A stretch of DNA of 64,000 nt from Panulirus ornatus (lineage: Eukaryota; Arthropoda; Malacostraca; Decapoda; Palinuridae): positions 44,175,362 to 44,239,361 of the forward strand of contig NC_092234.1 in NCBI RefSeq assembly GCF_036320965.1, in the 5' to 3' direction. Of the stretch, positions 37,744 to 46,329 are shown one piece after another. The number at the start of each line of letters is the position of its first letter. Within the stretch, counting starts at the first letter, position 1. A program made the translations under genes and the position numbers. A model generated the notes under the pieces. The model saw only the letters and a program-made list of their open reading frames with translations. It was not told where the DNA came from and did not search any database.

Positions 37744-40700
37744 CAGATAGATAGATAAATAGACCGACAGATATACAGATGGACATTACAGTACCTGTGT
37801 TTTTCGTCGATTCTGGTAGTCAATATTGAGTGGGTTGACAACCTTTGAATTTCCACGGCCCTCCAGCTGTCCCAGTACCATGATGTGCTGTGATATAACA
37901 TCAAAGGGAACTATGATGGTCTGACCAACCAGGGAAGCACATCCTCCTCCAACTAATGCTCGCATTCTTGAGTCTTGCAATCCTCGTTTTTGGAGGAAAT
38001 GACGTACATTTTCGTATGTGGTGATATAAAAAATCCCTGAAACTAGCTGAAAGGCACTAATCCAGAAGCCTTTATACAGACTGCCAACTCCTGTTGAAAA
38101 TTAAGATTAAACATCAATTCATGATTTCTTGACTAAATGCAAAGCTTTCCATGTGTACTTATCTTTAGACCTACAAAACATACTGATAAGAAGAAGTATA
38201 CACACTCAATCAGATTTAAAGTTTTCAAAAATATTATGGACTGTCATGAGAAGGAGCTGAAGTGGGAACTGGACAAGTACTAGATCTACAATGTTTCCCT
38301 AACCAGCCAGGATATGGTGGATACAAAGGCAGTCTAAAGCCTCAAACAGCCTGATTGAACAAAAGAATAATGCAACAGCTTGGCTCCAAACTCAAGCATA
38401 AGAGAAGAGGAGCCTCTAAACCACAGTAAGGTACATATAAAATGTGTATCTACTCAACACAAACTATATACATCCATGTGTATCATGTACCTTTTAAAAC
38501 AAAGGTCATGTAAATTTCATCCACTGCCATCAATGCCACAAATTCTCTTATGTGAGACCTACCCATACCTGCACCTGCCCTATATTAAATGGGGCCATGT
38601 TCTATCCTGAACCTGCTATCTCACTCAAAGCAACAGGCCACCCATGACTCCTTTCCCTTGAGCCATGGGAAGTCATGCCATGATATTTTGCCAGATGCCT
38701 CCATAATATTCACCATATAGACTGGCAAGGAATGATCAATGTACATTACCCTAAGCTGATGCTTTCCAATCACTCCAAATGAATTTTGCATAACTTTGGC
38801 TACACACTCTAAGTGGATTCCACTTTCCTAAAAAAAAAAATCAAGACTTCACCTCGAATAAATTGTAAGAAAGCTAAATAGCTCTCTGAATCCCATTTTG
38901 CCACTTCAAAATTATTCCTTTTTAAATCCTTCTCTGGGATAAGGAGGAAAGACTTTTTTTTTTTTTTTTTTTTTATACTTTGTCGCTGTCTCCCGCGTTT
39001 GCGAGGTAGCGCAAGGAAACAGACGAAAGAAATGGCCCAACCCCCCCCCCCATACACATGTACATACACACGTCCACACACGCAAATATACATACCTACA
39101 CAGCTTTCCATGGTTTACCCCAGACGCTTCACACGCCTTGCTTCAATCCACTGACAGCACGTCAACCCCCTGTATACCACATGACTCCAATTCACTCTAT
39201 TTCTTGCCCTCCTTTCACCCTCCTGCATGTTCAGGCCCCGATCACACAAAATCTTTTTCACTCCATCTTTCCACCTCCAATTTGGTCTCCCTCTTCTCCT
39301 CGTTCCCTCCACCTCCGACACACATATCCTCTTGGTTAATCTCTCCTCACTCATTCTCTCCATGTGCCCAAACCATTTCAAAACACCCTCTTCTGCTCTC
39401 TCAACCACGCTCTTTTTATTTCCACACATCTCTCTTACCCTTACGTTACTTACTCGATCAAACCACCTCACACCACACATTGTCCTCAAACATCTCATTT
39501 CCAGCACATCCATCCTCCTGCGCACATCTCTATCCATAGCCCACACCTCGCAACCATACAACATTGTTGGAACCACTATTCCCTCAAACATACCCATTTT
39601 TGCTTTCCGAGATAATGTTCTCGACTTCCACACATTTTTCAAGGCTCCCAAAATTTTCGCCCCCTCCCCCACCCTATGATCCACTTCCGCTTCCATGGTT
39701 CCATCCGCTGACAGATCCACTCCCAGATATCTAAAACACTTCACTTCCTCCAGTTTTTCTCCATTCAAACTCACCTCCCAATTGACTTGACCCTCACCCC
39801 TACTGTACCTAATAACCTTGCTCTTATTCACATTTACTCTCAACTTTCTTCTTCCACACACTTTACCAAACTCAGTCACCAGCTTCTGCAGTTTCTCACA
39901 TGAATCAGCCACCAGCGCTGTATCATCAGCGAACAACAACTGACTCACTTCCCAAGCTCTCTCATCCCCAACAGACTTCATACTTGCCCCTCTTTCCAGG
40001 ACTCTTGCACTTACCTCCCTTACAACCCCATCCATAAACAAATTAAACAACCATGGAGACATCACACACCCCTGCCGCAAACCTACATTCACTGAGAACC
40101 AATTACTTTCCTCTCTTCCTACACGTACACATGCCTTACATCCTCGATAAAAACTTTTCACTGCTTCTAACAACTTGCCTCCCACACCATATATTCTTAA
40201 TACCTTCCACAGAGCATCCCTATCAACTCTATCATATGCCTTCTCCAGATCCATAAATGCTACATACAAATCCATTTGCTTTTCTAAGTATTTCTCACAT
40301 ACATTCTTCAAAGCAAACACCTGATCCACACATCCTCTACCACTTCTGAAACCGCACTGCTCTTCCCCAATCTGATGCTCTGTACATGCCTTCACCCTCT
40401 CAATCAATACCCTCCCATATAATTTACCAGGAATACTCAACAAACTTATACCTCTGTAATTTGAGCACTCACTCTTATCCCCTTTGCCTTTGTACAATGG
40501 CACTATGCACGCATTCCGCCAATCCTCAGGCACCTCACCATGAGTCATACATACATTAAATAACCTTACCAACCAGTCAACAATACAGTCACCCCCTTTT
40601 TTAATAAATTCCACTGCAATACCATCCAAACCTGCTGCCTTGCCGGCTTTCATCTTCCGCAAAGCTTTTACTACCTCTTCTCTGTTTACCAAATCATTTT

Positions 40701-43700
40701 CCCTAACCCTCTCACTTTGCACACCACCTCGACCAAAACACCCTATATCTGCCACTCTGTCATCAGACACATTCAACAAACCTTCAAAATACTCATTCCA
40801 CCTCCTTCTCACATCACCGCTACTTGTTATCACCTCCCCATTTACGCCCTTCACTGAAGTTCCCATTTGCTCCCTTGTCTTACGCACCCTATTTACCTCC
40901 TTCCAGAACATCTTTTTATTCTCCCTAAAATTTACTGATAGTCTCTCACCCCAACTCTCATTTGCCCTCTTTTTCACCTCTTGCACCTTTCTCTTGACCT
41001 CCTGTCTCTTTCTTTTATACTTCTCCCACTCAATTGCATTTTTTCCCTGCAAAAATCGTCCAAATGCCTCTCTCTTCTCTTTCACTAATACTCTTACTTC
41101 TTCATCCCACCACTCACTACCCTTTCTAAACAGCCCACCTCCCACTCTTCTCATGCCACAAGCATCTTTTGCGCAATCCATCACTGATTCCCTAAATACA
41201 TCCCATTCCTCCCCCACTCCCCTTACTTCCATTGTTCTCACCTTTTTCCATTCTGTACACAGTCTCTCCTGGTACTTCCCCACACAGGTCTCCTTCCCAA
41301 GCTCACTTACTCTCACCACCTTCTTCACCCCAACATTCTCTCCTCTTTTCTGAAAACCCATACTAATCTTCACCTTAGCCTCCACAAGATAATGATCAGA
41401 CATCCCTCCAGTTGCACCTCTCAGCACATTAACATCCAAAAGTCTCTCTTTCGCACGCCTGTCAATTAACACGTAATCCAATAACGCTCTCTGGCCATCT
41501 CTCCTACTTACATAAGTATACTTATGTATATCTCGCTTTTTAAACCAGGTATTCCCAATCATCAGTCCTTTTTCAGCACATAAATCTACAAGCTCTTCAC
41601 CATTTCCATTTACAACACTGAACACCCCATGCATACCAATTATTCCCTCAACTGCCACATTACTCACCTTTGCATTCAAATCACCCATCACTATAACCCG
41701 GTCTCGTGCATCAAAACCGCTAACACACTCATTTAGCTGCTCCCAAAACACTTGCCTCTCATGATCTTTCTTCTCATGCATAACTTTGGCTACACACTCT
41801 AAGTGGATTCCACTTTCCTAAAAAAAAAAATCAAGACTTCACCTCGAATAAATTGTAAGAAAGCTAAATAGCTCTCTGAATCCCATTTTGCCACTTCAAA
41901 ATTATTCCTTTTTAAATCCTTCTCTGGGATAAGGAGGAAAGACTACTACCCATATATCTCCTGGTTGACTAAGCAAGAAGCTAGACACCTTCCCTCTTTG
42001 GATTATCACTTTCCAAAAACAGAACATGACGAATGAGCCAAAGGCTCCAGCTGTGGTGTCTAAATGTTTGAGACTGTAAACCAGGATTAAAAGGTGAGAC
42101 ATATATGCTATGTTCAATTAGAGGAACCTGGATGTTTGGGTTCAGAGGAAAATTATGTTGGAAGGAGAAGAAAGGTTTGGGTGGGTCCATGCAGCACTTC
42201 TAGGAATATGTTAAAGACAGTAAGGATATGAGTTTAAGAATTATGATGTGAGGGATTCATAGTGCTAACACATCTGATTTATGATGTGAGGGATTCATCT
42301 GATAGTGAGGGGAAGAGAAGAAAGGAATGGTTTTTAGGTGATGGTGACTGAGTATTTTGGCAGTTCTGTTGCAAGACATCAAATTTTGATGCCAGGAGAT
42401 CTGAATGTGAATGGGTGAAGTGGCAAAATAGGGTAAACCTGGGGGGGAGGGGGAATTGAGGCCAATAATGCAGCCATCCCTAATGCTCTCAATACCAAGG
42501 TGGCCAGTCCTAGTAATATATCTTCCCGATTGGTGGCTTACTGTTATTATAAGTGCAGTCTAACTGACAGGAACAACCAGAGCGTGGTGAATGGTTTGAT
42601 TATTTGGTAAGGATGGGATAAGAAATGCTGACAAAGGGAATCCATTTGTCTGAAGCAGAAGGATTGTGAGGAAAAGGGAGAGAAGAAAGAAGGATGAAAT
42701 GAAGGGGGGTATTGAGGTATCAGGGCTTGAATACTTAGGACAAAAGGAGTGCATGGGATAGAATGAACTAAATGAATGAGGCATACAGGGAGCAACATGC
42801 TGTCAGTGGGCTGAAGAGGATGTAAAGCAGTCAGGGTAATTCACACAGTGGTCTTAGGGGACTGGCTCTGGATGATGGTGGTTCTGATGCACTGCACATG
42901 GCAGCTGGATGGCAGATGTATGCAAATGAGGGCATCATTCATTTGTTCTTGATGCTGCTTCACTCAGGAGAGAGATGTAATTATGTATAAAATAATCTCT
43001 AAAGGATGCATATCACTTGAACACTGTAATCTTTTATATAATCAATATTCTTTTGCTTACAATTTTCTACTGCATACTAATTACCAAATCTGCAGTACTT
43101 TCATATAACTATACTAATAATTAGTTCACTGTATGAAGATTTTTGAGAGCTGCTAAAGTATTTTCCTTGAATTCTAAGCATTAACTTGAAACTTTACCTT
43201 CACTAGACATAACAGGAATTTGTGAAACCATACTGAGATTAAACATCTGCTACTTATATAAGCTTGGTAACACTTTTTTACAGTTGCAAGAATACACAAA
43301 GAGGTGGTTACAATATATATTACAAAATAAAGCGAAATGTCAATAATATCATAATGTCCCCTACTTAAGGAATACACCTAATCTCTTTTCACTAAACAAG
43401 TTTTATATGAATGCAGTAGCTATATAATACATAACATCCATAATTTGACACTTGTATTAATCAGTCTATGAAAATTTAAGATCCTATACACATGCCTATA
43501 TATATTTTTCATGCTTGTCTGCCATTTCCCACATAAGTGTGGTAGCACTTGGAACAGATGAGGAGAGGCTACATTCCCTCACATCCATTCCCTTGCTGTT
43601 GTGTGCAACGCACTGACACCACAACACCCTATTTATAACAAGGCCTCCCCTAGCCTCTTCAATCCACTGACATTATGTTGCCCTCTGCATACAACAATGT

Positions 43701-44355
43701 TCCATCTCACCCTATTCTGGATGCCTTTCACCTTCCTGCAATATTCAGGCCCCAGCCACTCAAAATATTTTTAACTCGATCCTTCCATCTCCAGCTTGGT
43801 CTCCCCCTTCTCCTTTCCCCATCTACTTCTAAACACATATAATCTGTTTGTCAACCTCTCCTTGCTCATTTTAAGATTACTTACTTGACTCTTTCAGGAC
43901 TGTAGATTTCTAAAACATCATCTTCCCCAGACAAGAGATCTTTAGAAACACTTGAAATATGAAAAACAATTATTATATGCCATTTAAACATAATGCCACA
44001 CAATCAAACCTTAGCACACTACTAAGGCTCTTAAATCTTTAAAAGCTGCTGCCATTTAACCCACATGTGTACCCACTCACCCTAGCATGTAATTGCTACA
44101 AGCTAAAGATTAAGTACACATACCTTCATATCTGACTATCTTCTGGAATGCATCAAAAGTACCCCTGTAGATCTCAGAATGTCTCTGAATTTGGATACGT
44201 GTCTTGATAACGGTGAATGGGTAGAGTAAACATCTCACAGAGAATGAACTGAGCATTGATAGAGGAAAAAACTTGTATTTGTTCATCATATCCCATTCAA
44301 TCGTCTGAATGTACTGGCCAGTGCCATCAATATTTGGGACAGAGAGAGACTCCAT
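29515..44355 (-). CDS. SLC25A44: SLC25A44-like mitochondrial carrier, five coding exons
   Basis: Inner-membrane mitochondrial carrier. In mammals SLC25A44 brings branched-chain amino acids into mitochondria. Coding exons on the minus strand: 44,355-44,124; 38,090-37,795; 36,587-36,455; 30,503-30,352; 29,706-29,515. All introns are GT-AG and phases agree (1, 0, 1, 0), giving 334 aa against about 314 in mammals. Three carrier repeats are visible: YPFTVIK (about residue 45), VPFDVIS (138) and TNPLDTVR (261), each followed by a Y/F-K/R-G motif (YKG, YRG, FRKG). The Thr replacing the acidic residue in repeat 1 and VPNSALWW at 206-213 are characteristic of the SLC25A44 branch. The ATG at 44,355 has a good Kozak context (ACCATGG). 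Large introns 1 and 3 hold LINEs. ATTAAA on the minus strand at 29,299-29,294 is a possible poly(A) signal. Confidence 0.93.
30352..30503 (-). CDS. SLC25A44: SLC25A44-like coding exon 4
   Basis: Acceptor TTTACAG|CTGATG, donor TTACAG|GTCAGC. Encodes residues 221-271, including the repeat 3 signature TNPLDTVRARLQ preceded by an Ala/Gly-rich helix (CIAAPLGGVTTVL). Confidence 0.92.
31565..32765 (-). pseudogene. Decayed, divergent RTE-type LINE (endonuclease region)
   Basis: Lies in intron 3 of the carrier gene. A minus-strand frame at 32,422-32,153 shows IHRYTWMRNDGREA and LIDYVAADERLR, which match the APE-endonuclease segment of RTE elements (HKYTY and DYVLID in the young family here) but are clearly a different family. 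Stops and frameshifts throughout. Confidence 0.65.
32885..33103 (-). repeat. Dispersed repeat family D with (GATA)n tail, first half
   Basis: (TATC)n at 32,890 is followed by the complement of the block at 37,540-37,760 (GCATCAGAGATA, CAGTGGCCTGTTA). The copy is interrupted by a LINE at 33,104-34,737 and resumes at 34,738-34,922. Confidence 0.7.
33104..34737 (+). mobile_element. RTE-like LINE with 5' inversion (twin-primed)
   Basis: Two LINE segments in opposite orientation. 33,104-33,633 is inverted and covers the RT fingers/palm up to GLRQG. 33,634-34,737 is direct, begins GGGGTGTGTGATGTCTCC and runs to poly(A). The inverted part ends internally exactly where the direct part starts, with about 10 bp of overlap. 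The 11-bp target-site duplication ATCTACCTTAT is at 33,093-33,103 and 34,737-34,747. It sits in intron 3 of the carrier gene. Confidence 0.88.
33641..34543 (+). CDS. LINE RT C-terminal half (direct segment)
   Basis: A 300-codon open frame starting at MMSPWLFNLFMDG. It contains the RT catalytic FADD (LLFADDTALVADS), then the thumb and the C-terminal KWFGHMERM and RRRGRP regions, ending at the family stop after VVYRG. It lacks the endonuclease and first RT motifs, so it cannot act alone. Confidence 0.8.
   Translation: MMSPWLFNLFMDGVVREVNARVLERGASMKSVGDERAWEVSQLLFADDTALVADSCEKLQKLVTEFGKVCERRKLRVNVNKSKVIRYSRVEGQVNWEVSWNGEKLEEVKCFRYLGVDLAVDGTMEAEVDHRVGEGAKILGALKNVWKSRTLSRKAKMGMFEGIVVPTMLYGCEAWAMDRVVRRRMDVLEMRCLRTMCGVRWFDRVSNIRVREMCGNKKSVVERAEEGVLKWFGHMERMSEERLTKRIYVSEVEGTRRRGRPKWRWKDGVKKILCDRGLNMQEGERRARNRVNWSDVVYRG
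34738..34922 (-). repeat. Dispersed repeat family D, second half
   Basis: Continues the family D copy after the LINE. Complementary to about 37,315-37,450 (GAGCACTATGTG, CTGCCTTTTGG). Confidence 0.6.
34923..36454. other. Intron 3 of the carrier gene, remaining part
   Basis: Unique AT-rich sequence. No exon, RNA or element was recognised. Confidence 0.6.
36455..36587 (-). CDS. SLC25A44: SLC25A44-like coding exon 3
   Basis: Acceptor TTTTTTCAG|ATTGC, donor TATCAAG|GTATCA. Encodes residues 177-220 with MDGIRGFYRGY and the branch-typical VPNSALWWSFYHFYQ. The exon is only 133 bp. Confidence 0.92.
36762..37262 (-). pseudogene. Decayed RTE-like LINE 3' fragment
   Basis: In intron 2. The complement of the LINE C-terminal and 3' UTR region appears twice in part (36,765-36,888 and 36,905-37,060), so the fragment has an internal tandem duplication or is two copies side by side. 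Confidence 0.6.
37311..37760 (+). repeat. Dispersed repeat family D with (GATA)n tail
   Basis: About 390 bp of non-coding repeat ending GGCATCAGAGATACAGATAG and (GATA)n at 37,699-37,760. It matches the interrupted copy in intron 3 and, at its 3' end, 50,600-50,655. The GATA tail stops about 35 bp downstream of exon 2 of the carrier gene (within intron 2). Confidence 0.75.
37795..38090 (-). CDS. SLC25A44: SLC25A44-like coding exon 2
   Basis: Acceptor TTTTCAACAG|GAGTTGG, donor ACACAG|GTACTG. Encodes residues 78-176: the end of repeat 1 (GSLYKGFWISAFQ), helix 2, and the repeat 2 signature VPFDVISQHIMVLGQ. The segment after it (GRGNSK to RRKTQ) is the variable matrix loop. Confidence 0.92.
38787..38954. 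repeat. 168-bp direct repeat, left copy (target-site duplication)
   Basis: From TGCATAACTTTGGC to GGAGGAAAGACT. It is identical by eye to 41,777-41,944 and immediately flanks the LINE 3' poly(T). Confidence 0.92.
38955..41776 (-). mobile_element. RTE-like LINE, young 5'-truncated copy in intron 1
   Basis: About 2.82 kb, inserted in the same (minus) sense as the carrier gene. From the 3' end (left): poly(T) at 38,955-38,974, tail hairpin (CCCGCGTTTGCGAGG), 3' UTR, then one long coding frame to the truncation at 41,776. The family continues farther 5' in the copy at 45,297-46,339. Three bases (TGC) of microhomology lie at the 5' junction. Confidence 0.92.
39115..41781 (-). CDS. LINE endonuclease-reverse transcriptase, 5' truncated
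   Basis: An uninterrupted 888-codon frame. APE-type endonuclease part: GDLNAK (residues 33-38), HKYTY (87-91), DYVLID (102-107), SDH (128-130). A linker of about 250 residues follows. RT: KGKGDKSE/YRGISLL (431-448), GFRSGRG (477-483), DLEKAYD (511-517), GLRQGCVMSP (567-576), catalytic FADD (617-620). The C-terminal domain has WFGHMERM and RRRGRP. RTE-like by motif order (inference). The N-terminal endonuclease motifs are missing, and the first Met is supplied by flanking DNA. One inserted G just before the family stop adds about 16 extra residues. Confidence 0.88.
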   Translation of the reverse strand: MHEKKDHERQVFWEQLNECVSGFDARDRVIVMGDLNAKVSNVAVEGIIGMHGVFSVVNGNGEELVDLCAEKGLMIGNTWFKKRDIHKYTYVSRRDGQRALLDYVLIDRRAKERLLDVNVLRGATGGMSDHYLVEAKVKISMGFQKRGENVGVKKVVRVSELGKETCVGKYQERLCTEWKKVRTMEVRGVGEEWDVFRESVMDCAKDACGMRRVGGGLFRKGSEWWDEEVRVLVKEKREAFGRFLQGKNAIEWEKYKRKRQEVKRKVQEVKKRANESWGERLSVNFRENKKMFWKEVNRVRKTREQMGTSVKGVNGEVITSSGDVRRRWNEYFEGLLNVSDDRVADIGCFGRGGVQSERVRENDLVNREEVVKALRKMKAGKAAGLDGIAVEFIKKGGDCIVDWLVRLFNVCMTHGEVPEDWRNACIVPLYKGKGDKSECSNYRGISLLSIPGKLYGRVLIERVKACTEHQIGEEQCGFRSGRGCVDQVFALKNVCEKYLEKQMDLYVAFMDLEKAYDRVDRDALWKVLRIYGVGGKLLEAVKSFYRGCKACVRVGREESNWFSVNVGLRQGCVMSPWLFNLFMDGVVREVSARVLERGASMKSVGDERAWEVSQLLFADDTALVADSCEKLQKLVTEFGKVCGRRKLRVNVNKSKVIRYSRGEGQVNWEVSLNGEKLEEVKCFRYLGVDLSADGTMEAEVDHRVGEGAKILGALKNVWKSRTLSRKAKMGMFEGIVVPTMLYGCEVWAMDRDVRRRMDVLEMRCLRTMCGVRWFDRVSNVRVREMCGNKKSVVERAEEGVLKWFGHMERMSEERLTKRICVSEVEGTRRRGRPNWRWKDGVKKILCDRGLNMQEGERRARNRVNWSHVVYRGLTCCQWIEARRVKRLG
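41777..41944. repeat. 168-bp direct repeat, right copy
   Basis: Second copy of 38,787-38,954, including the same A10 run. Sequence after it (ACTACCC) differs from the poly(T) that follows the left copy. Confidence 0.92.
42555..42960 (+). pseudogene. Decayed RTE-like LINE 3' fragment
   Basis: In intron 1. Degenerate match to the LINE C-terminus and 3' UTR, clearest at GCAACATGCTGTCAGTGG. Heavily mutated, no usable frame. Confidence 0.5.
43505..43885 (-). pseudogene. Decayed RTE-like LINE 3' fragment
   Basis: In intron 1, about 240 bp 3' (in gene sense) of exon 1. Starts at the tail (CTGCCATTTCCCACATAAG) and extends through the complement of the C-terminal coding region. Confidence 0.6.
44124..44355 (-). 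CDS. SLC25A44: SLC25A44-like coding exon 1
   Basis: Encodes residues 1-77 plus one base. It contains the N-terminal IEWDMMNKYKFF segment and first transmembrane helix with YPFTVIKTRIQIQ, then YRGTFDAFQKI. The donor is GATATGAAG|GTATGTG. An upstream non-coding exon is likely but unproven. The minus strand just 5' of the ATG has TACTAAC about 16 bases before an AG. Confidence 0.92.
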
Positions 44356-45223
44356 GGTTCTTTACACAATACACTTTGAGATAACCTTCACATAGCTCTC
44401 ACTGGTGTACTTCCTTCATTGCAGTTAGTAAAACCACTAATAACATACTTAGGGTGCAAATCTTTGTTTACATTCATGATCTGTAATAATTTTTCAAATA
44501 ACAATAAATATACGGTGATAAATATCCACAAGACTTATAAACTTATCAGTACTAATAACAGATAGTTCCTTTATATACAATGCATACATTTAACCTGCAC
44601 ATTTACAGCCTTTGTGGCACTACTCTCAAGTATTTGGCTCACTAGTCAATCAAAAATCTGGGCTGGAGTCAGAGTAAGTTTCCATAATTCTAGAAACATT
44701 TTCTACATGTGTTGCAGAAGTTGTATTGCTTGTTTTAATTATGCTAATACAGCAACATGTACAATTCTAATTCATACTCATTCTAGACTGAATTATTTCA
44801 CACATCTTTTAATAAAATAAATTAAAACAACATATTACTTGTAAAGCACTATTCATCACATCACAAAATCATAAAATTTTCTTATACAAAAACTTAATCA
44901 TATTGAATATCTTTCATATTGTTTCTCGTAGCTTATGAAAACTAAGCATTAAACTTGTCCCTGGACAGCATTTTTCAATTAAATCAATTCCTCTTTCCAT
45001 TACCATCATGATCAAGACTACAGTTGCTATAATTAATCAAATATATACAAACATCAAAATGTTCATGTGTCACAGAAACCTCTTGTCATATTTAATACTT
45101 CGCTCAAGACACCTTCACTTGAAAATAGCAAATACTTCAGAAATACCATCAACCAGTTCCATCATTAATGCTGTCCATCTGCTGTCCCTGTATTGCAGCT
45201 TCTTGGCATGCATGGTATATGCA

Positions 45224-46329
45224 TCACATGAAACATCTGAAAAGAAAATAATATAAATTTATAAAAATAAATATAAATATATATATATATATTTTTTTTC
45301 TTTTATACTTCTCCCACTCAATTGCATTTTTTCCCTGCAAAAATCGTCCAAATGCCTCTCTCTTCTCTTTCACTAATACTCTTACTTCTTCATCCCACCA
45401 CTCACTACCCTTTCTAAACAGCCCACCTCCCACTCTTCTCATGCCACAAGCATCTTTTGCGCAATCCATCACTGATTCCCTAAATACATCCCATTCCTCC
45501 CCCACTCCCCTTACTTCCATTGTTCTCACCTTTTTCCATTCTGTACACAGTCTCTCCTGGTACTTCCCCACACAGGTCTCCTTCCCAAGCTCACTTACTC
45601 TCACCACCTTCTTCACCCCAACATTCACTCCTCTTTTCTGAAAACCCATACTAATCTTCACCTTAGCCTCCACAAGATAATGATCAGACATCCCTCCAGT
45701 TGCACCTCTCAGCACATTAACATCCAAAAGTCTCTCTTTCGCACGCCTGTCAATTAACACGTAATCCAATAACGCTCTCTGGCCATCTCTCCTACTTACA
45801 TAAGTATACTTATGTATATCTCGCTTTTTAAACCAGGTATTCCCAATCATCAGTCCTTTTTCAGCACATAAATCTACAAGCTCTTCACCATTTCCATTTA
45901 CAACACTGAACACCCCATGCATACCAATTATTCCCTCAACTGCCACATTACTCACCTTTGCATTCAAATCACCCATCACTATAACCCGGTCTCGTGCATC
46001 AAAACCGCTAACACACTCATTCAGCTGCTCCCAAAACACTTGCCTCTCATGATCTTTCTTCTCATGCCCAGGTGCATATGCACCAATAATCACCCACTCT
46101 CTCCATCAACTTTCAATTTTACCCATATTAATCGAGAATTTACTTTCTTACATTCTATCACATACTCCCACAACTCCTGTTTCAGGAGTATTGCTACTCC
46201 TTCCCTTGCTCTTGTCCTCTCACTAACCCCTGACTTCACTCCCCAGACATTTCCAAACCACTCTTCCCCTTTACCCTTGAGCTTCGTTTCACTCAGAGCC
46301 AAAACATCCAGGTTCCTTTCCTCAAACAT
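45224..46329 (-). pseudogene. LINE endonuclease region (inverted segment)
   Basis: Minus-strand frames at 46,329-46,090 and 46,093-45,224 overlap with a frameshift between them. The first has LALSETKLKG, the N-terminal catalytic Glu motif of APE-type endonucleases. The second has GAYAPG, GDLNAK, HKYTY, DYVLID and SDHYLV. Together these cover the endonuclease domain in order. The final residues (YIYIFIF) come from the flanking AT-rich DNA. Confidence 0.8.

Noticed and set aside
39138..39679. Plus-strand ORFs of 133-150 codons opposite the LINE
   Set aside because: Antisense shadows of the LINE coding frame. The same shadow ORFs recur at every LINE copy (34,027; 47,663; 61,107).
40640..41353. 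237-codon plus ORF
   Set aside because: Antisense to the LINE linker and endonuclease region; codon content is the complement of the real frame.
38787..41944. LTR retrotransposon explanation for the 168-bp direct repeats
   Set aside because: The repeats lack TG...CA ends and LTR signals. The enclosed element is a non-LTR element with its own poly(A) and no gag, protease or integrase.
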